Source: Metallyticus violacea
Lineage: Eukaryota; Arthropoda; Insecta; Mantodea; Metallyticidae
Assembly (NCBI GenBank): GCA_030762175.1
Contig: CM060831.1
Coordinates: 84,770,001-84,834,000 of the forward strand
Length of the DNA stretch: 64,000 nucleotides
Reading direction: 5' to 3'
Shown here: positions 23,290-33,830 of the stretch, piece after piece
How positions within the stretch are numbered: position 1 is the first letter of the stretch
How the letters are laid out: every line of letters begins with the position of its first letter
Translations under genes and position numbers: made by a program
The notes under the pieces: generated by a model
Seen by the model: only the letters and a program-made list of their open reading frames with translations
What the model was told of the DNA's origin: nothing
The model's database searches: none

Positions 23290-23810
23290 AACAGTTACCT
23301 TATGTTTTGGCATTCCAAAACTTGAACAACTGTGCAAAGGCTTTACTGTTTTTCTCAAATATGCTAATTTTTTTCCTAAGAACTTGCAATTCCTGAAATT
23401 GTTCAGTTGTCTTTCAACATACTGTTATTTCCTTAACTGAAGTACTTAAGTCTACAGTAGTTCCTAGTTTATTTATTGACTTAATCAAGAAATTTAAACA
23501 GATGAAGGCCAAGTCAGATTTTAAATTAGTATCACATAGTACAATCTGAATAATCTCAACTGCAAAAGCATCAACTGTCAAGTTCTATTACCATGGGTGT
23601 AAATACTTCAATATAGTAATAGAGTATCTTATTTCAATGAAATTATATCAGATTTGCCCTTTTCTTTAATGGTTTCATTATGCAATGTGAGTGGGGCAAA
23701 GTAAATAATATAATGAAGTGTACGTTTATCGTAAAAACAGAATAATTCAAGTGCCATTATGAGAGAAATGATCTGTTTTATACTAATATGAACCACAAAA
23801 TTACAAAATT
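23290..23810 (-). pseudogene. Decayed coding island III, unit A (unidentified)
   Basis: The minus strand reads as protein in one dominant frame with a few lesions. Fragments include RTLHYIIYFAPLTLHNETIK (about 23,740-23,680), FICLNFLIKSINKLGTTVDL near 23,470, and a Lys/Glu coiled-coil-like end finishing at a TAA near 23,305. A two-base deletion near 23,583 and a TGA near 23,425 break it. Unit B has the same island at 53,330-53,825, sharing the TGA but not the deletion. I cannot assign the protein. Confidence 0.35.
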
Positions 23811-23829
23811 ATGTACATACAAGATAATT

Positions 23830-24622
23830 CCAATGGTGAATTTCTATAAAGAAATTATGTGAATTTGTTTTAAAATGTGCATGTTGAAATATGTGGCAGA
23901 AAAATATGAAAATACATAAAAGGCCAAATGATTAGTTTCATACAAGAGTAGGAATATACAAAATTTTGCAAGGGGGGTACTGACTTTATGGAGAGAGTGA
24001 AATGGAAAGGAAGAAAAGCGAAGGCTGAGAATTTTAAGAGAATTCAGGCTGATGCTATAGATGAAGAGCAAGAAGTGGAGTAGGAACAGAGCTTCCAATG
24101 GTGAATTTCTATAAAGAAATTATGTGAATTTGTTTTAAAATGTGCATGTTGAAATATGTGGCAGAAAAATATGAAAATACATAAAAGGCCAAATGATTAG
24201 TTTCATACAAGAGTAGGAATATACAAAATTTTGCAAGGGGGGTACTGACTTTATGGAGAGAGTGAAATGGAAAGGAAGAAAAGCGAAGGCTGAGAATTTT
24301 AAGAGAATTCAGGCTGATGCTATAGATGAAGAGCAAGAAGTGGAGTAGGAACAGAGCTTCCAATGGTGAATTTCTATAAAGAAATTATGTGAATTTGTTT
24401 TAAAATGTGCATGTTGAAATATGTGGCAGAAAAATATGAAAATATATTAAGGCCAAATGATTAGTTTCATACAAGAGTAGGAATATACAAAATTTTGCAA
24501 GGGGGGTACTGACTTTATGGAGAGAGTGAAATGGAAAGGAATAAAAGCGAAGGCTGAGAATTTTAAGAGAATTCAGGCTGATGCTATAGATGAAGAGCAA
24601 GAAGTGGAGTAGGAACAGAGCT
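23830..24622. repeat. Three tandem copies of a 265-bp segment
   Basis: Copies start at 23,830, 24,095 and 24,360. The first two appear identical and the third differs at a few positions (for example AATATATTAAGG for AATACATAAAAGG). Unit B has a single copy at about 53,876-54,122, so the array formed in unit A recently. The open frames on the minus strand are incidental. Confidence 0.95.
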
Positions 24623-24627
24623 CATAA

Positions 24628-25098
24628 TGTTTATGTTAAAATAATTTCTGAAGGGGCAATGCACGGATGGTAGGTTGTAAGGAAATTGTTTAAAGTGCAC
24701 TCTATCAAACATGAATATTGGATTAAGTATTTGGAGCAGCTAACTGAAATAGAGAAGGTGTTTCTAATAAATGGAATTTAGAGAAGAATTGGACATACCC
24801 TTCTGAGAGGAAGAGATTTTAAAATAGATATGTAAATTCAAAAACAACAATGAGTATGCATTGGCAGATAGCCATCAGAATTTTTTTTAAGTAAGCTTTG
24901 AAGATAAAGATAGACATTTTTTACCAAACTTTTGAACAGAATAAAGATCACAAGGGTATTCTCAAGAGTTGGCAAGTAGAATTAATTCAATTTATTTATT
25001 TATTTATTGGAATGAACATTTTTACCTTATGTAATATATTAAGCCTAATATATTATGTAATGTGCACATTAAATAGGTGTTGCACTAAAGAATTTTGA
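24628..25098. other. Unassigned unit sequence with empty Penelope site
   Basis: Matches 54,123-54,213 plus 56,344-56,727 in unit B. TCTATCAAACATG at 24,701-24,713 is the unoccupied target of the 2.1-kb fold-back element in unit B. A TTTA-rich stretch lies near 24,988-25,008. No gene seen. Confidence 0.7.
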
Positions 25099-25399
25099 TT
25101 TTGATTGATTGATTGATTTATTTATGGACGCTCTTTAACATCTCAGGTCATCAGCGTCCCATTCAATTCAGAGCGTGAAACAGCCGACAAATTTTGCTCA
25201 GAGGCCTCTCTTTCAGGCTTGAGGTTCTTTTTCGTGCCGTAAATGTACGACACGGGACCCACGGCTTTACTTCCCTTCCGAAGGAAGCCATACTTAGGAT
25301 TTTTACACCCGAAAAAATCCATCGGTCATGGCCGGGTTCGAACCCGCGTTCTTGGGTGTAGGAGGCAAGTATGGTAACCACTACACCACCAGGACTGAC
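25099..25399 (-). mobile_element. tRNA-derived SINE, family 1, full-length
   Basis: Best-preserved SINE here. Read on the minus strand it begins AGTCCTGGTGGTGTAGTGG with a box A-like segment, then box B GGGTTCGAACCC (25,335-25,346), a family body, and a tail made of (AATC)n-like repeats (25,099-25,125). It is flanked by a perfect 12-bp duplication AAAGAATTTTGA (25,087-25,098 and 25,400-25,411). The empty site is at 56,728-56,739 in unit B. It is a retroposon, not a tRNA gene. Confidence 0.9.
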
Positions 25400-25411
25400 A
25401 AAGAATTTTGA

Positions 25412-25625
25412 GAATTGTATATTTTGGTTATGTACATTCTATATTAGTTTATAGTATACAATTTTGGGAAGCAGCATGTATATCATCTATGGTGTTTAAA
25501 CAGCAAAAGAAAATATTAAGAATGAATAATGCAACAATTACCATCCCATGTTTTCGAATAAATAAATTTATAAAAGAATTGAATGTTCTTATATTACCTT
25601 CCATATATATATGCACCAAAAGTAA
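25412..25625 (+). mobile_element. Jockey-type reverse-transcriptase C-terminal fragment, unit A
   Basis: The plus strand reads GYVHSILVYSIQFWEAACIS then KQQKKILRM and LNVLILPSIYI, the typical end of Jockey-clade polyproteins (HSIL.YGI.FWG...QKKA.R...L.ILTLPSLYI). Only this part remains. The same fragment is at 56,740-56,945. The following 25,627-26,390 is AT-rich unit sequence. Confidence 0.65.
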
Positions 25626-26394
25626 TTAACAATAATTATAGAAGTAGAAAAGGATAAAACACTATTAAAAGTTACAGTTGTAATTGCTACATTTCAAACT
25701 GCTTGACTTCTTATATGGCTAGAAGACAATTACATCTTTAGGTATGCTTTTTGTAAATCTATGACATTGTAAGTGTATTAGACCAGCTGATCTAGGGTGT
25801 TTATAAATATATATTAGAAAAGTATCTTTTGTATATATTAACATAGAGATTTTTGGAAATCATGAAGGTTATCATGTGCATTACCCCAGATGAACTATGC
25901 TAATACACTAACAATATCACAGACTTACAAAAAGCATACATAAAGATGCAATTCTGTATAATAAAGTACCAACCTCATTTAAAAGCACTTCAAGCAATAC
26001 ATTTGAAAAGTGTTAAAAACCTATTGTTAAAACATAATTCCATACTATGGGAGAATTCTTAGAAGCTAAATTACAGATAGTAAAATATTTATATATGTAT
26101 ATATACTGAATTTATAATTAAATATTTGTATAAACTGACAAAGACAAATGTACAACCTGTAAATAAATGGTGCATAAAAAAATAGAAAGGATTTCAGGTC
26201 TGTCATGAGCCAATAAAGGAAATCTGTGTAATTATAGTTGAATCTCATTGCTATCTAATTTTGGGAGAAAGAATAAAATACTGAGCAGAAGAGAATAAAA
26301 CATTGTCATTTCAATTACCATGTAGAAAGGGTAGAACAATAATGAATAATGCTGTGATAATTACAACAATGATAAACGTTTGATATTAAAATGT

Positions 26395-26700
26395 GGCAAA
26401 TTGTAGTGTATTATTAGATTTTTGAGAAAGCTTATGATATAATTATGAGAGAAGCATTATGGTATAAATTGACATAGCTGGAGTTAATTGCAGAAATGGT
26501 TGAGATACAAAAGTTACAGTTTCTGTATCAAACATGACAAGTGCAAGTCATGCAGAAACAGGTGTTAAAATTAAGTCCAATCATATTTAGCTGTTTATAG
26601 ATATTATGTTAAGCTTAAAAGGTGTCACTGGACATTTAATAATGAATGGTGATGATTTAAGTGCAATCAACATCAGTTAGAGGATTAGAAGGTACATACT
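26395..26700 (+). mobile_element. Non-LTR reverse-transcriptase palm fragment, unit A
   Basis: Fragment with LLDFEKAYDIIMREALWYKL (26,413-26,472), matching the first catalytic Asp motif of non-LTR reverse transcriptases (F.D..KAYD.V.R..LW.KL). About 80 decayed residues follow, including the LSPIIFSCL region. It is shared with 58,455-58,730 and inactive. Confidence 0.65.
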
Positions 26701-26979
26701 GTAAAGAGAGCAGATTCCAAATAAACAAACAAAAAAAAATTACTATGTTCACAGCTATTTAAATTGTGCTTAAGAAGCAATAGAAAATGGTAGGACCAAC
26801 TCTTTAGAATTTATTATATTCACTTACTATACAACTAAAGGATATCAAATGCTGGGTTATATAAGCACTCTTCTTATTTGTAGCTGGACTTTGCTGCTTG
26901 CAAGAATGAATCATTCTTCAGAAAAATGAGCTCTTGTAAGCTACCAATGGCAAACCTCTTTCTCTTTTATGCATGTCAT

Positions 26980-27960
26980 GCACCAAAAGTGAGCAGCAAG
27001 CAGACCACTGAGATGCAAACAAGACTGAAAGCTTATTTGACCCACTTAAAATATATAACATTAGGACATGTTTCAAGCAAATTATTTCCATCAGACATTT
27101 CCCCTTTGTCAATGTCAACATTTTCTCCAATTCTTAGCTTAATAAAATTATGTACAACTTGTATTTTTCTATCTCCCATAAAATATATATCTATTTTGTC
27201 ATTTCTTACCTTTTTTAAATATCCGGAAGTTATATTCTATTAGAATTTATTAAATATGTTAACACTAATTTTAAAAATCTGGGTAAAAAGGCTTTCACCA
27301 TCAGTTGTTGACAAACATCAGAAATCCCATCAAGTTTTCCTCTATTAGTATAATTTTTCCGGTTCTGGTTACTCATAAATTCAAATGTTGGTGGTACAAA
27401 TTTTTTGTAATTTGTTAGCTACAAGTTTGGGATGCGATACTGAAGGCAATCTATCACACAATTTCTCCTGCAATATTTGTGTGATTTCTTTGTTACATAG
27501 CAGTGGTATATAAACCTGCTGTGTTCTAATAGAAATCATATATTATATATATCACAATACACAAATCTTAACAAAAAGTTCTTACAGAGCACAAGTTGTG
27601 TATAACCTGTTGCTTCCATGAAGCCACTAAATGACTTATTTACAACAGTTGCAGCTGATTCTAATGCACAATTAAAGTCAACAGTTTCTTCTTCTTTCTG
27701 GTATATAAACCTGCTGTGTTCTAATAGAAATCATATATTACATATATCACAATACACAAATCTTAACAAAAAGTTCTTACAGAGCACAAGTTGTGTATAA
27801 CCTGTTGCTTCCATGAAGCCACTAAATGACTTATTTACAACAGTTGCAGCTGATTCTAGTGCATAATTAAAGTCAACAGTTTCTTGCACATGGCATGCAT
27901 GTTTGATTAATCCTTGGAATAAAGACCTGCATAAGGCCAGGTATTAAACATGGGCAAAAT
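26980..27960 (-). pseudogene. Decayed coding island II, unit A (unidentified)
   Basis: Several hundred bases on the minus strand read as protein with frame changes. Fragments from 5' to 3' are KHACHVQETVDFNYALESAA (about 27,910-27,850), YIPLLCNKEITQILQEKLCD (about 27,510-27,450), KFVPPTFEF and DIYFMGDRKIQVVHNFIKLR (about 27,200-27,140). The unit B equivalent (58,950-59,830) keeps the same fragments with independent lesions. I do not recognise a family. With no clear splice signals in the breaks it looks like one intronless reading frame, as in a retrocopy, transposon or integrated virus. Confidence 0.35.
27504..27893. repeat. 195-bp tandem duplication
   Basis: Two head-to-tail copies starting TGGTATATAAACCTGCTGTG at 27,504 and 27,699. 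They are nearly identical. Unit B has one copy (about 59,560-59,750). It duplicates part of coding island II, confirming that the island is dead in unit A. Confidence 0.95.
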
Positions 27961-28354
27961 TAATTAAAAAACCCTCAAGATGTAAATTAATTATAATTTA
28001 CATTTAACAATTACAATTTACATTTAACAAGCTTCACTGTGTTAAGTTCCTACAGAATTTTTAAAAATGTCTTATTTTTCGAACTTTCTTAAATGAACCC
28101 CTAAGATGTTATATAACTATTTTGATATTTAGAATGAAATGATAGTTCAATTCTGGAAAATGATGGAATCCACTGAAAGCAGAATAGTATATTTACCATT
28201 TATTTTATAACAATTTTTGTTGATAAATTTTTCACATACATAAGCAGGACATATCAGATTTACTGTCATACATGCATGTGTTAAAAACCTATGTAGATGT
28301 TTTTATTGCTAGAAATATACAATGAACACTATCTATGAATGGTTTGCTACTTAC

Positions 28355-28567
28355 CTTTAACTCAGAATCATGAACAGCATCATGGAAATTTTCCTCATGA
28401 TTTTGTATCAACTTAGGTGAATATGTATCAGTGTCCTTTTGTTCTTCTTTAATGTGTACACTAGGTGAACATGTATCAGTGTCCTTTTGTTCTTCTTTAA
28501 TGTGTAGACTGGGTGAACATATATCAGTGCCCTTTTGTTCTTCTTTAATGTGTAAACTGATATTCAT
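28355..28567 (-). CDS. Zinc-finger gene 1, N-terminal repeat exon (3 repeats)
   Basis: First coding exon of gene 1. The exon begins at 28,599 after an acceptor ending TTTTGCAG, ATG is at 28,567, and it ends at 28,355 before GTAAGT. It encodes 71 residues in phase 0. After MNIS come three 16-residue repeats (LHIKEEQKGTDICSPS and two variants), each with an intact IKEE sumoylation-type motif. The Ser/Asp/Glu-rich tail LIQNHEENFHDAVHDSELK follows. It should splice to the 77-bp exon at 12,928 across about 15 kb, and then to the zinc-finger exon at 6,768. Gene 1 therefore starts in unit B and ends in unit A. The pairing rests on order, strand and phase; a transcript would be needed to prove it. 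Confidence 0.75.
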
Positions 28568-29199
28568 TTTTTTACTTTTTTACTTATGAACCTCTAAGAC
28601 TGCAAAAGAAGAAAATATAGCATTATTTATTAATAAAGAAAAAGTTTAGCATGAGCAATGGCGACAATAGCAAAATGTTTGGCTGATAATAGGAAATGTG
28701 CATTTTAAAAAGTTCCAGTTGTCACATCAATTTCAAATTACTGAAATACATGCTTATTTCTGTTTGAATCAATGCAAATATACAGCATGTCATTAAGTAA
28801 ATTACAAATGGATGTGGGATATTACATATTTGATGAGGCTTCTAGATAGCAGCATTATTCCACTAGAATTTGGTCACACTGTACCAAGACAATCAATATT
28901 TACAATAGTAAAACAGCAGTGGGAAGATGGCAACATCTTGGAGTGAATGTACAATCCTACACAGTGCTCTATTTTGTGATTATTGCAGGCTAAAGTTATG
29001 ACACCAAAGAATATTCATTAATAAATGCTTCCCATCTATGGTGAGCAATCCCTATTACAACTGGGTGCAGAAATTCTGAGGAAAGGACCCACATCAAAGA
29101 TGATTAGTGCATAAGCTAGGCAACAAAGATGACCATACAGACAAATTTGCTACTTCAATTAAAAGATGACTTAATCAAAGCACACCTTAGGTTAACTAT

Positions 29200-29780
29200 A
29201 GCTGCGATTGGTTGTTCACACATCATGGCCTACTTCACTCTTGGGTTCACCGTTACAGCCACAAACCAAATATGCTTCAGTGGAATTAAAACATTGTGCA
29301 TCATCTGTGAAAAAAAGTGACACTATCTTTCAGGAAAGTCATACTGACAGTCTTCTAAGATCATGAAGGCATTTTGCTCACTGCAGTCAGCCTCAAATAT
29401 GCTGACAAATACAAATATGCTACTGTAACATCCTCAACAAATTTCCTAAGGCCATTCAACAGAAATGATCAGGACTCTTCACCAAAGGCATATTTCTCTT
29501 GAATTTCACTGCACATCCTTAAACCACTAACAAGACAAGTGAGATACTGCAAAATTAAAAGTAGGAAGTCCTCAAGCATCCCTGTACATACCTCACCATG
29601 CTTCAAGCAAGTTGTATCTTTTCAGCCTTATAAAGCAGCATCTAATGGGTGAACATTTTTTCCCATGAAGATGTAGAAAGGAAAGTCACTGCGCGATTGT
29701 TATACCACCCCAAAGAATTTTATGCTAGATTCCAAGGGCTTGTGAAATGATAAGTGCTTCACTGTACAGAGAGATTATGT
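29200..29780 (-). pseudogene. Decayed coding island I, unit B (unidentified)
   Basis: Counterpart of 1,310-1,830 and 62,070-62,660. Fragments include SMTFLKDS, FFTDDAQCFNSTEAYLVCGC and, upstream, LYSEALIISQALGI near 29,765. Frames are broken in different places in the three copies. It lies in the first intron of gene 1. Unknown protein. Confidence 0.35.
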
Positions 29781-30409
29781 GCAGTAATAAAAGTACTTTT
29801 CTTATTACTTATTTAAGTTCTATATCCATATTTAATTTCCTTAATAACTGTTTCTAAGTTTGAGATTGTACTGAAGTAGACTTAAAATATGTTGGAAATT
29901 AAAAAGTCAAGCGATTCTTTGTCAATCGGTAAACACTGCATAATTTCATTTAGCATTCCTTTCTAAGGAGTCTGTCTGTCTGTCATACTGTCTTAACATA
30001 TTTAGAACACATAACAATATGAAATGCTGAGATTATATTTGCTTTACCTATGTTTGAATAGGGTAAGCAAATTCATGACGCAACATTAAAGTTCACTACT
30101 GGATACTTGCAGCCACAAACCCCGAACTGTAGTAAGAAAAATCTGCTCTCATTCTCCTGTAATTCATCTTGCTGTAATAATTTGTACACTAACCTTATAG
30201 TAAGTTTCTATAACTTAATAAATGCGAGTACCGTTAAGAAAGCGTCAATTTAAAGTTCAATTAGACTAGCTGCCTTATTTGGTTATCAAACATTGTGTCA
30301 CGTGCTATGACAATTAACGGTATAGTTAAACGAAATCTCAACTTTTACGTCTTGTTCAACTCTTCTAAATCTCTCGACCTAACTACGGTATTGCTTCAGA
30401 ATAGCGTAC

Positions 30410-30640
30410 CTGGTACATAGGTTACTACTTTAGATAGCACACATATCCCAGCCTGTCCTTCAGTCGTGGTCGCATTCATTTGTCCGTGCGATTTCGATAG
30501 TCAATTGCGTCTCACTGCTGCCAACACGACCGACTGCATTTACCAAAGTCCAAAATGGAAAAAATGGCGGCCGAAGTCGCCCTATTAGAGCAAGCACTCT
30601 TTATGAAATGCACCAAATTCCAAATAACTGCATAAGCCAT
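30410..30640 (-). promoter_or_regulatory. Candidate non-coding first exon and promoter of gene 1
   Basis: The donor GTACGC at 30,404-30,409 closes a putative 5' untranslated exon whose 3' end is at 30,410. The donor lies 1.8 kb before the repeat-exon acceptor at 28,600. Upstream, a CpG-richer stretch holds AAAATGGCGGCC (30,561-30,572), which on either strand fits the YY1/Pleiohomeotic core CCAT-type site common near animal promoters. The transcription start itself is not visible. Confidence 0.45.
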
Positions 30641-31235
30641 AATTGGAGCAACATCATATATATCATTTAAGGAAAAGGACTTAGTCTTTCTGGGTAGTAG
30701 TTAAGAACAGATGTATAGATCGCGCGAAAGATCTTGAAGGATGACTATCAGCAAAAGAATCGAGAGCTAACTTACCTAAATGAAATATCGGCAAATTGTT
30801 CATCTTTCGACAACTTGATCCAAATGTACACTTCAACTTCCCTCCAGGCTGTGTGACTATTTCTAATGTACAATTTAGTGCAACATTTCATGTAGTCGGT
30901 TGTATGCTGAAACGAAGTACTAACCATCTCTACGAAAGTGCCTCCATTATATTAAAACTAATAGGTAAATTCCACATATTCACAGACATAGATTGTTGCG
31001 AATGTTTACCAGTATATGAAGGAGATTAAACCTAAGGACTCATTTTCTGCTGAGTATTGAATAGCTTAAAAAGTTGTAGCCATCAGAATATCGTACAGCT
31101 CAGTTTACAGAATCATCCCGGGAAAAACAACAATATAGTAAGATGATATTTCTTCTTTTGGAACTCAGAGAGGGAAACAATGCTACAAAAGGACCAACCG
31201 AAATCCACGATTTCGATAAGAGTACACTGGATGCA
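30640..31235. other. Intergenic unit sequence
   Basis: Matches about 2,650-3,280 of unit A. No coding or RNA gene seen. A mariner insertion begins at its right edge. Confidence 0.6.
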
Positions 31236-31237
31236 CT

Positions 31238-32194
31238 ATACGAGGTGTTCAAAAAATTCCGGAAAATTCGTAATTTCTAGCCAATTGAGTGTTGGAGCAA
31301 AAAGCGGTTGGCATCCCTGCACACTCCCGTGTTTAATGTGTATCTGCGGGAAGTTTCATTATTGTTGGCTGTTAGTCATTGTTCAGTGCTGTGCTGAGTA
31401 CAACGTTGAATCGCATAGTTTGCGAATTTCAGATGTCAGAATTAGAGCAACGCGTCTGCATTAAATGTGGCGTGAAACTCATGAAAACCTTACAGAGACA
31501 CACCAAATGTTGTAGAAAGCCTACGGTGACGAGTACTTACAAATGGTTAATGCCATTTAAAAATGGCCGGACGGAAGTTAAAGATGACCCTCGTTTAGGA
31601 CTTCCTTCGTCGTCTAGCGATAACGCTCATGTCAGGAATGTCAACGAAATTGTGTGTTGACTGTCCGAGACATTGCAGAAGAATGTAACATTTCAGTTGG
31701 ATCATGTCATGAAATCCTCAACAGCATCTTGGAATGCGTCGTGTTGTTGCCAAGTTCGTCCCACGGCTCACGAGTCAAAACTAGAAAAACCATCGCCTCG
31801 CAATCTGTAAAGAGCTTTTGGATCGCGCAAATGAGAATGAAATGCTCCTTAAGAGAATCATATTGGTGATGAGACTTGGGACTACGGTTATGATGTTGAG
31901 ACCAAGGTTTAATTTTCACAATGGGTCCGGAAAGATTCTCTAACACCAAAAAATGCTCGTCAGGTCAATTTATATGAAAGTCATGTTGATAGTTTTCTTT
32001 GACTTTGAAGGATTAGATCTTCATGAATTCGTGCCACAAGGACAAACTGTTAATGGTACTATCGGTACGTATTGCGACGCCTCCGAGAAAAGGCGAGAAA
32101 GAAACGGCCTGAAATGTGACGAGATAATTCACGACTCTTGCATCACGATAACGCACCCGCACATTCATCCCTGTTGGTGCGAGACTATTGCACC

Positions 32195-32225
<31 letters not shown>

Positions 32226-32280
32226 GAAATCACTGTGCTGCCTCATCCTCCGTATTCCCCAGATCTGACTCATTGGGATC
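31238..32280 (+). mobile_element. Mariner transposon, 3'-truncated and inactive
   Basis: Begins with a terminal-repeat-like CGAGGTGTTCAAAAAATTCC at 31,239. The transposase starts near 31,430 (MSELEQRVCIKCGVKLMKT). It includes the helix-turn-helix part LTVRDIAEECNISVGSCHEI (31,657-31,716), the YGYDVET region near 31,885 and the FEG...HEFVPQGQTVN core near 32,000. The second catalytic region LPHPPYSPDLTHWDH (32,235-32,279) has His-Trp where mariner normally has Pro-Cys or Pro-Ser. Stops and frameshifts occur throughout, and a 29-A run (32,195-32,223) sits inside the coding part. The 3' end and its terminal repeat are missing. Unit A has other sequence here, so the insertion is private to unit B. 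Confidence 0.85.
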
Positions 32281-32909
32281 ATGAGATGGTAATTAGTGCA
32301 TTATTCTTAATATTTTCTTGTATCATTTAAAATCCATACGACGATAAACATGCTGCTCACCAGAAGGGTATACCGTAAGCTAATATAGAACATATATAGC
32401 CAAAATATATGCTTCTCAATTATCTTTAGAACAACTCTTACTTAATATGCACATGGCATAAGAAATTTGTCAAATTTATTACATAAGATAAAAGTGTGTT
32501 TATTCCAAAATATGTCTGAGTCATTTAGAGCACCTAAAATTATTGTACTATTAAGGTTTATTGTAACAGTATTTTCAATTTCTATGCTATGTGCATGTAC
32601 AAAAAAAGTGTGTTTATTGAAATTTATGTAGTTGCTCCTATCCATTTTTAATATTAAGATTAGATTTTAACCAATCTCTGCCCAATTTTAAGCTTCATAT
32701 GCTAGAATAAATGTCTTTCCAACATTTTTCTGAAATGTACAGTTATAAAACTTTAATAATTAAAATTCTAAAACAGTTTTTAGTAATTACACCTATTAAT
32801 ACTACATTTTTACCCCAATCCTTATTAATAAACAACTGTTTACTTATGAGATGATAGAGAATGTTCTTACCACTTAGTTCCATTTTTGTTTCAGTGTATT
32901 CTTATAGGT

Positions 32910-33530
32910 GAAAAGTCGACTTGACGTTACAAGTTGGATCGAATTGAGCTGCTCTTGCAGCTGGAGGAAGGAATCTCTTGCTCTTAGTCTCCAATATTAG
33001 GTGGGTGAAATAATATAATGGTGGGAAATATGTTTTTATTCCAATTTGCAACTAATTTATCTATACACACTAACCTAATCTGTCGGCTAACCTTGGGCAA
33101 ATCCTAAAATCTGGTGGACACAGGTGTTTAACGAGTACTGTAACAATGGGAAATGTGCTCTTATTCCAATTCGCAATTAATTTATATACACACTCACACT
33201 AACCTAATCTGTATGTTAACCTAGGGAAAATCCTTGAAACTGGTATACCCAGTGATTTAGCGAGTAAATCATTGTAATTGTAATTTCCTTTAACTCCGGC
33301 ATTAAAAAAAAGTATGAGGTGGTGATATTTGAACCCTCTGTTCTATCTTTACAACTGTAGCACCACCTATGCTATTGCGCGGTTGATACTGAAGCATTAT
33401 TAAATAGCTAATAGTTGTGTTACACTACCTTCTGTTTTCTCCGCCTGCACTTGGGAACAGAGACTAGCAGCAAGAGATTCCTCCAGCAGCTCCCCAGATT
33501 GCTTAGTGTTGCAATGATCTAGCTTGTAAC
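32910..33530. repeat. Degenerate inverted-repeat element, unit B copy
   Basis: Arms at about 32,915-33,000 and 33,430-33,530 are imperfect inverted copies sharing GTTACAAG.T.GATC and GGAATCTCTTGCT. Between them are two tandem-like blocks with AATGTG/AATATG...TTATTCCAATT(T/C)GCAA. It is orthologous to 4,530-5,062. It lies directly 3' of the gene 2 zinc-finger region and may contribute its 3' end. Confidence 0.4.
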
Positions 33531-33575
33531 AGTGAGTGAAAGGATGTCTTCAAAGAGTACATGAAATAATATCCT

Positions 33576-33830
33576 TTATGGCTTCAAACCCTTATGTATC
33601 AAAAGATGATTTCTTAATGTAGATCTGTCCGTAAAGCTCTTCCCACAAACATCATATGCATGTGGTTTCTTACCCTCATGAATCAAAAGATGATTCCTTA
33701 AATGAGAAGTCTGGGTAAAGCTCTTCCCACAAACTTCACATGCATGTGGTTTCTTACTATCATGAATCAAAAAATGAATACTTAAAGAATATGCCATCAT
33801 AAAGCTTTTCCCACAAACTTCACAGTTATG
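33576..33830 (-). pseudogene. Three zinc fingers stranded beyond the gene 2 stop
   Basis: In frame with gene 2 but after its TGA. The first two fingers (CEVCGKSFMMAYSLSIHFLIH and CEVCGKSFTQTSHLRNHLLIH) are intact. The third begins YDVC, so its first Cys is lost. The frame ends at TAA at 33,576. They correspond to the region of gene 1 starting at its finger 5. An ATG at 33,800 is present, but nothing suggests independent expression. Confidence 0.8.

Noticed and set aside
23425..23430. In-frame TGA in island III as a selenocysteine codon
   Set aside because: The island is also frameshifted in one unit and no SECIS-like element was seen; it is simply broken.
23844..24363. Two identical 84-residue minus-strand frames
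   Set aside because: Consequence of the 265-bp tandem repeat; the single-copy counterpart in unit B is not open in the same way.
25320..25395. Possible tRNA gene (box A and box B present)
   Set aside because: Part of a 300-bp SINE with body, tail and target-site duplication; no complete cloverleaf is evident.
32013..32282. Minus-strand frame of 89 residues with a poly-Phe run
   Set aside because: Antisense of the mariner transposase and its A run.
33576..33800. Separate small zinc-finger gene
   Set aside because: It is the in-frame continuation of gene 2 past its stop, with no promoter, acceptor or own start region.
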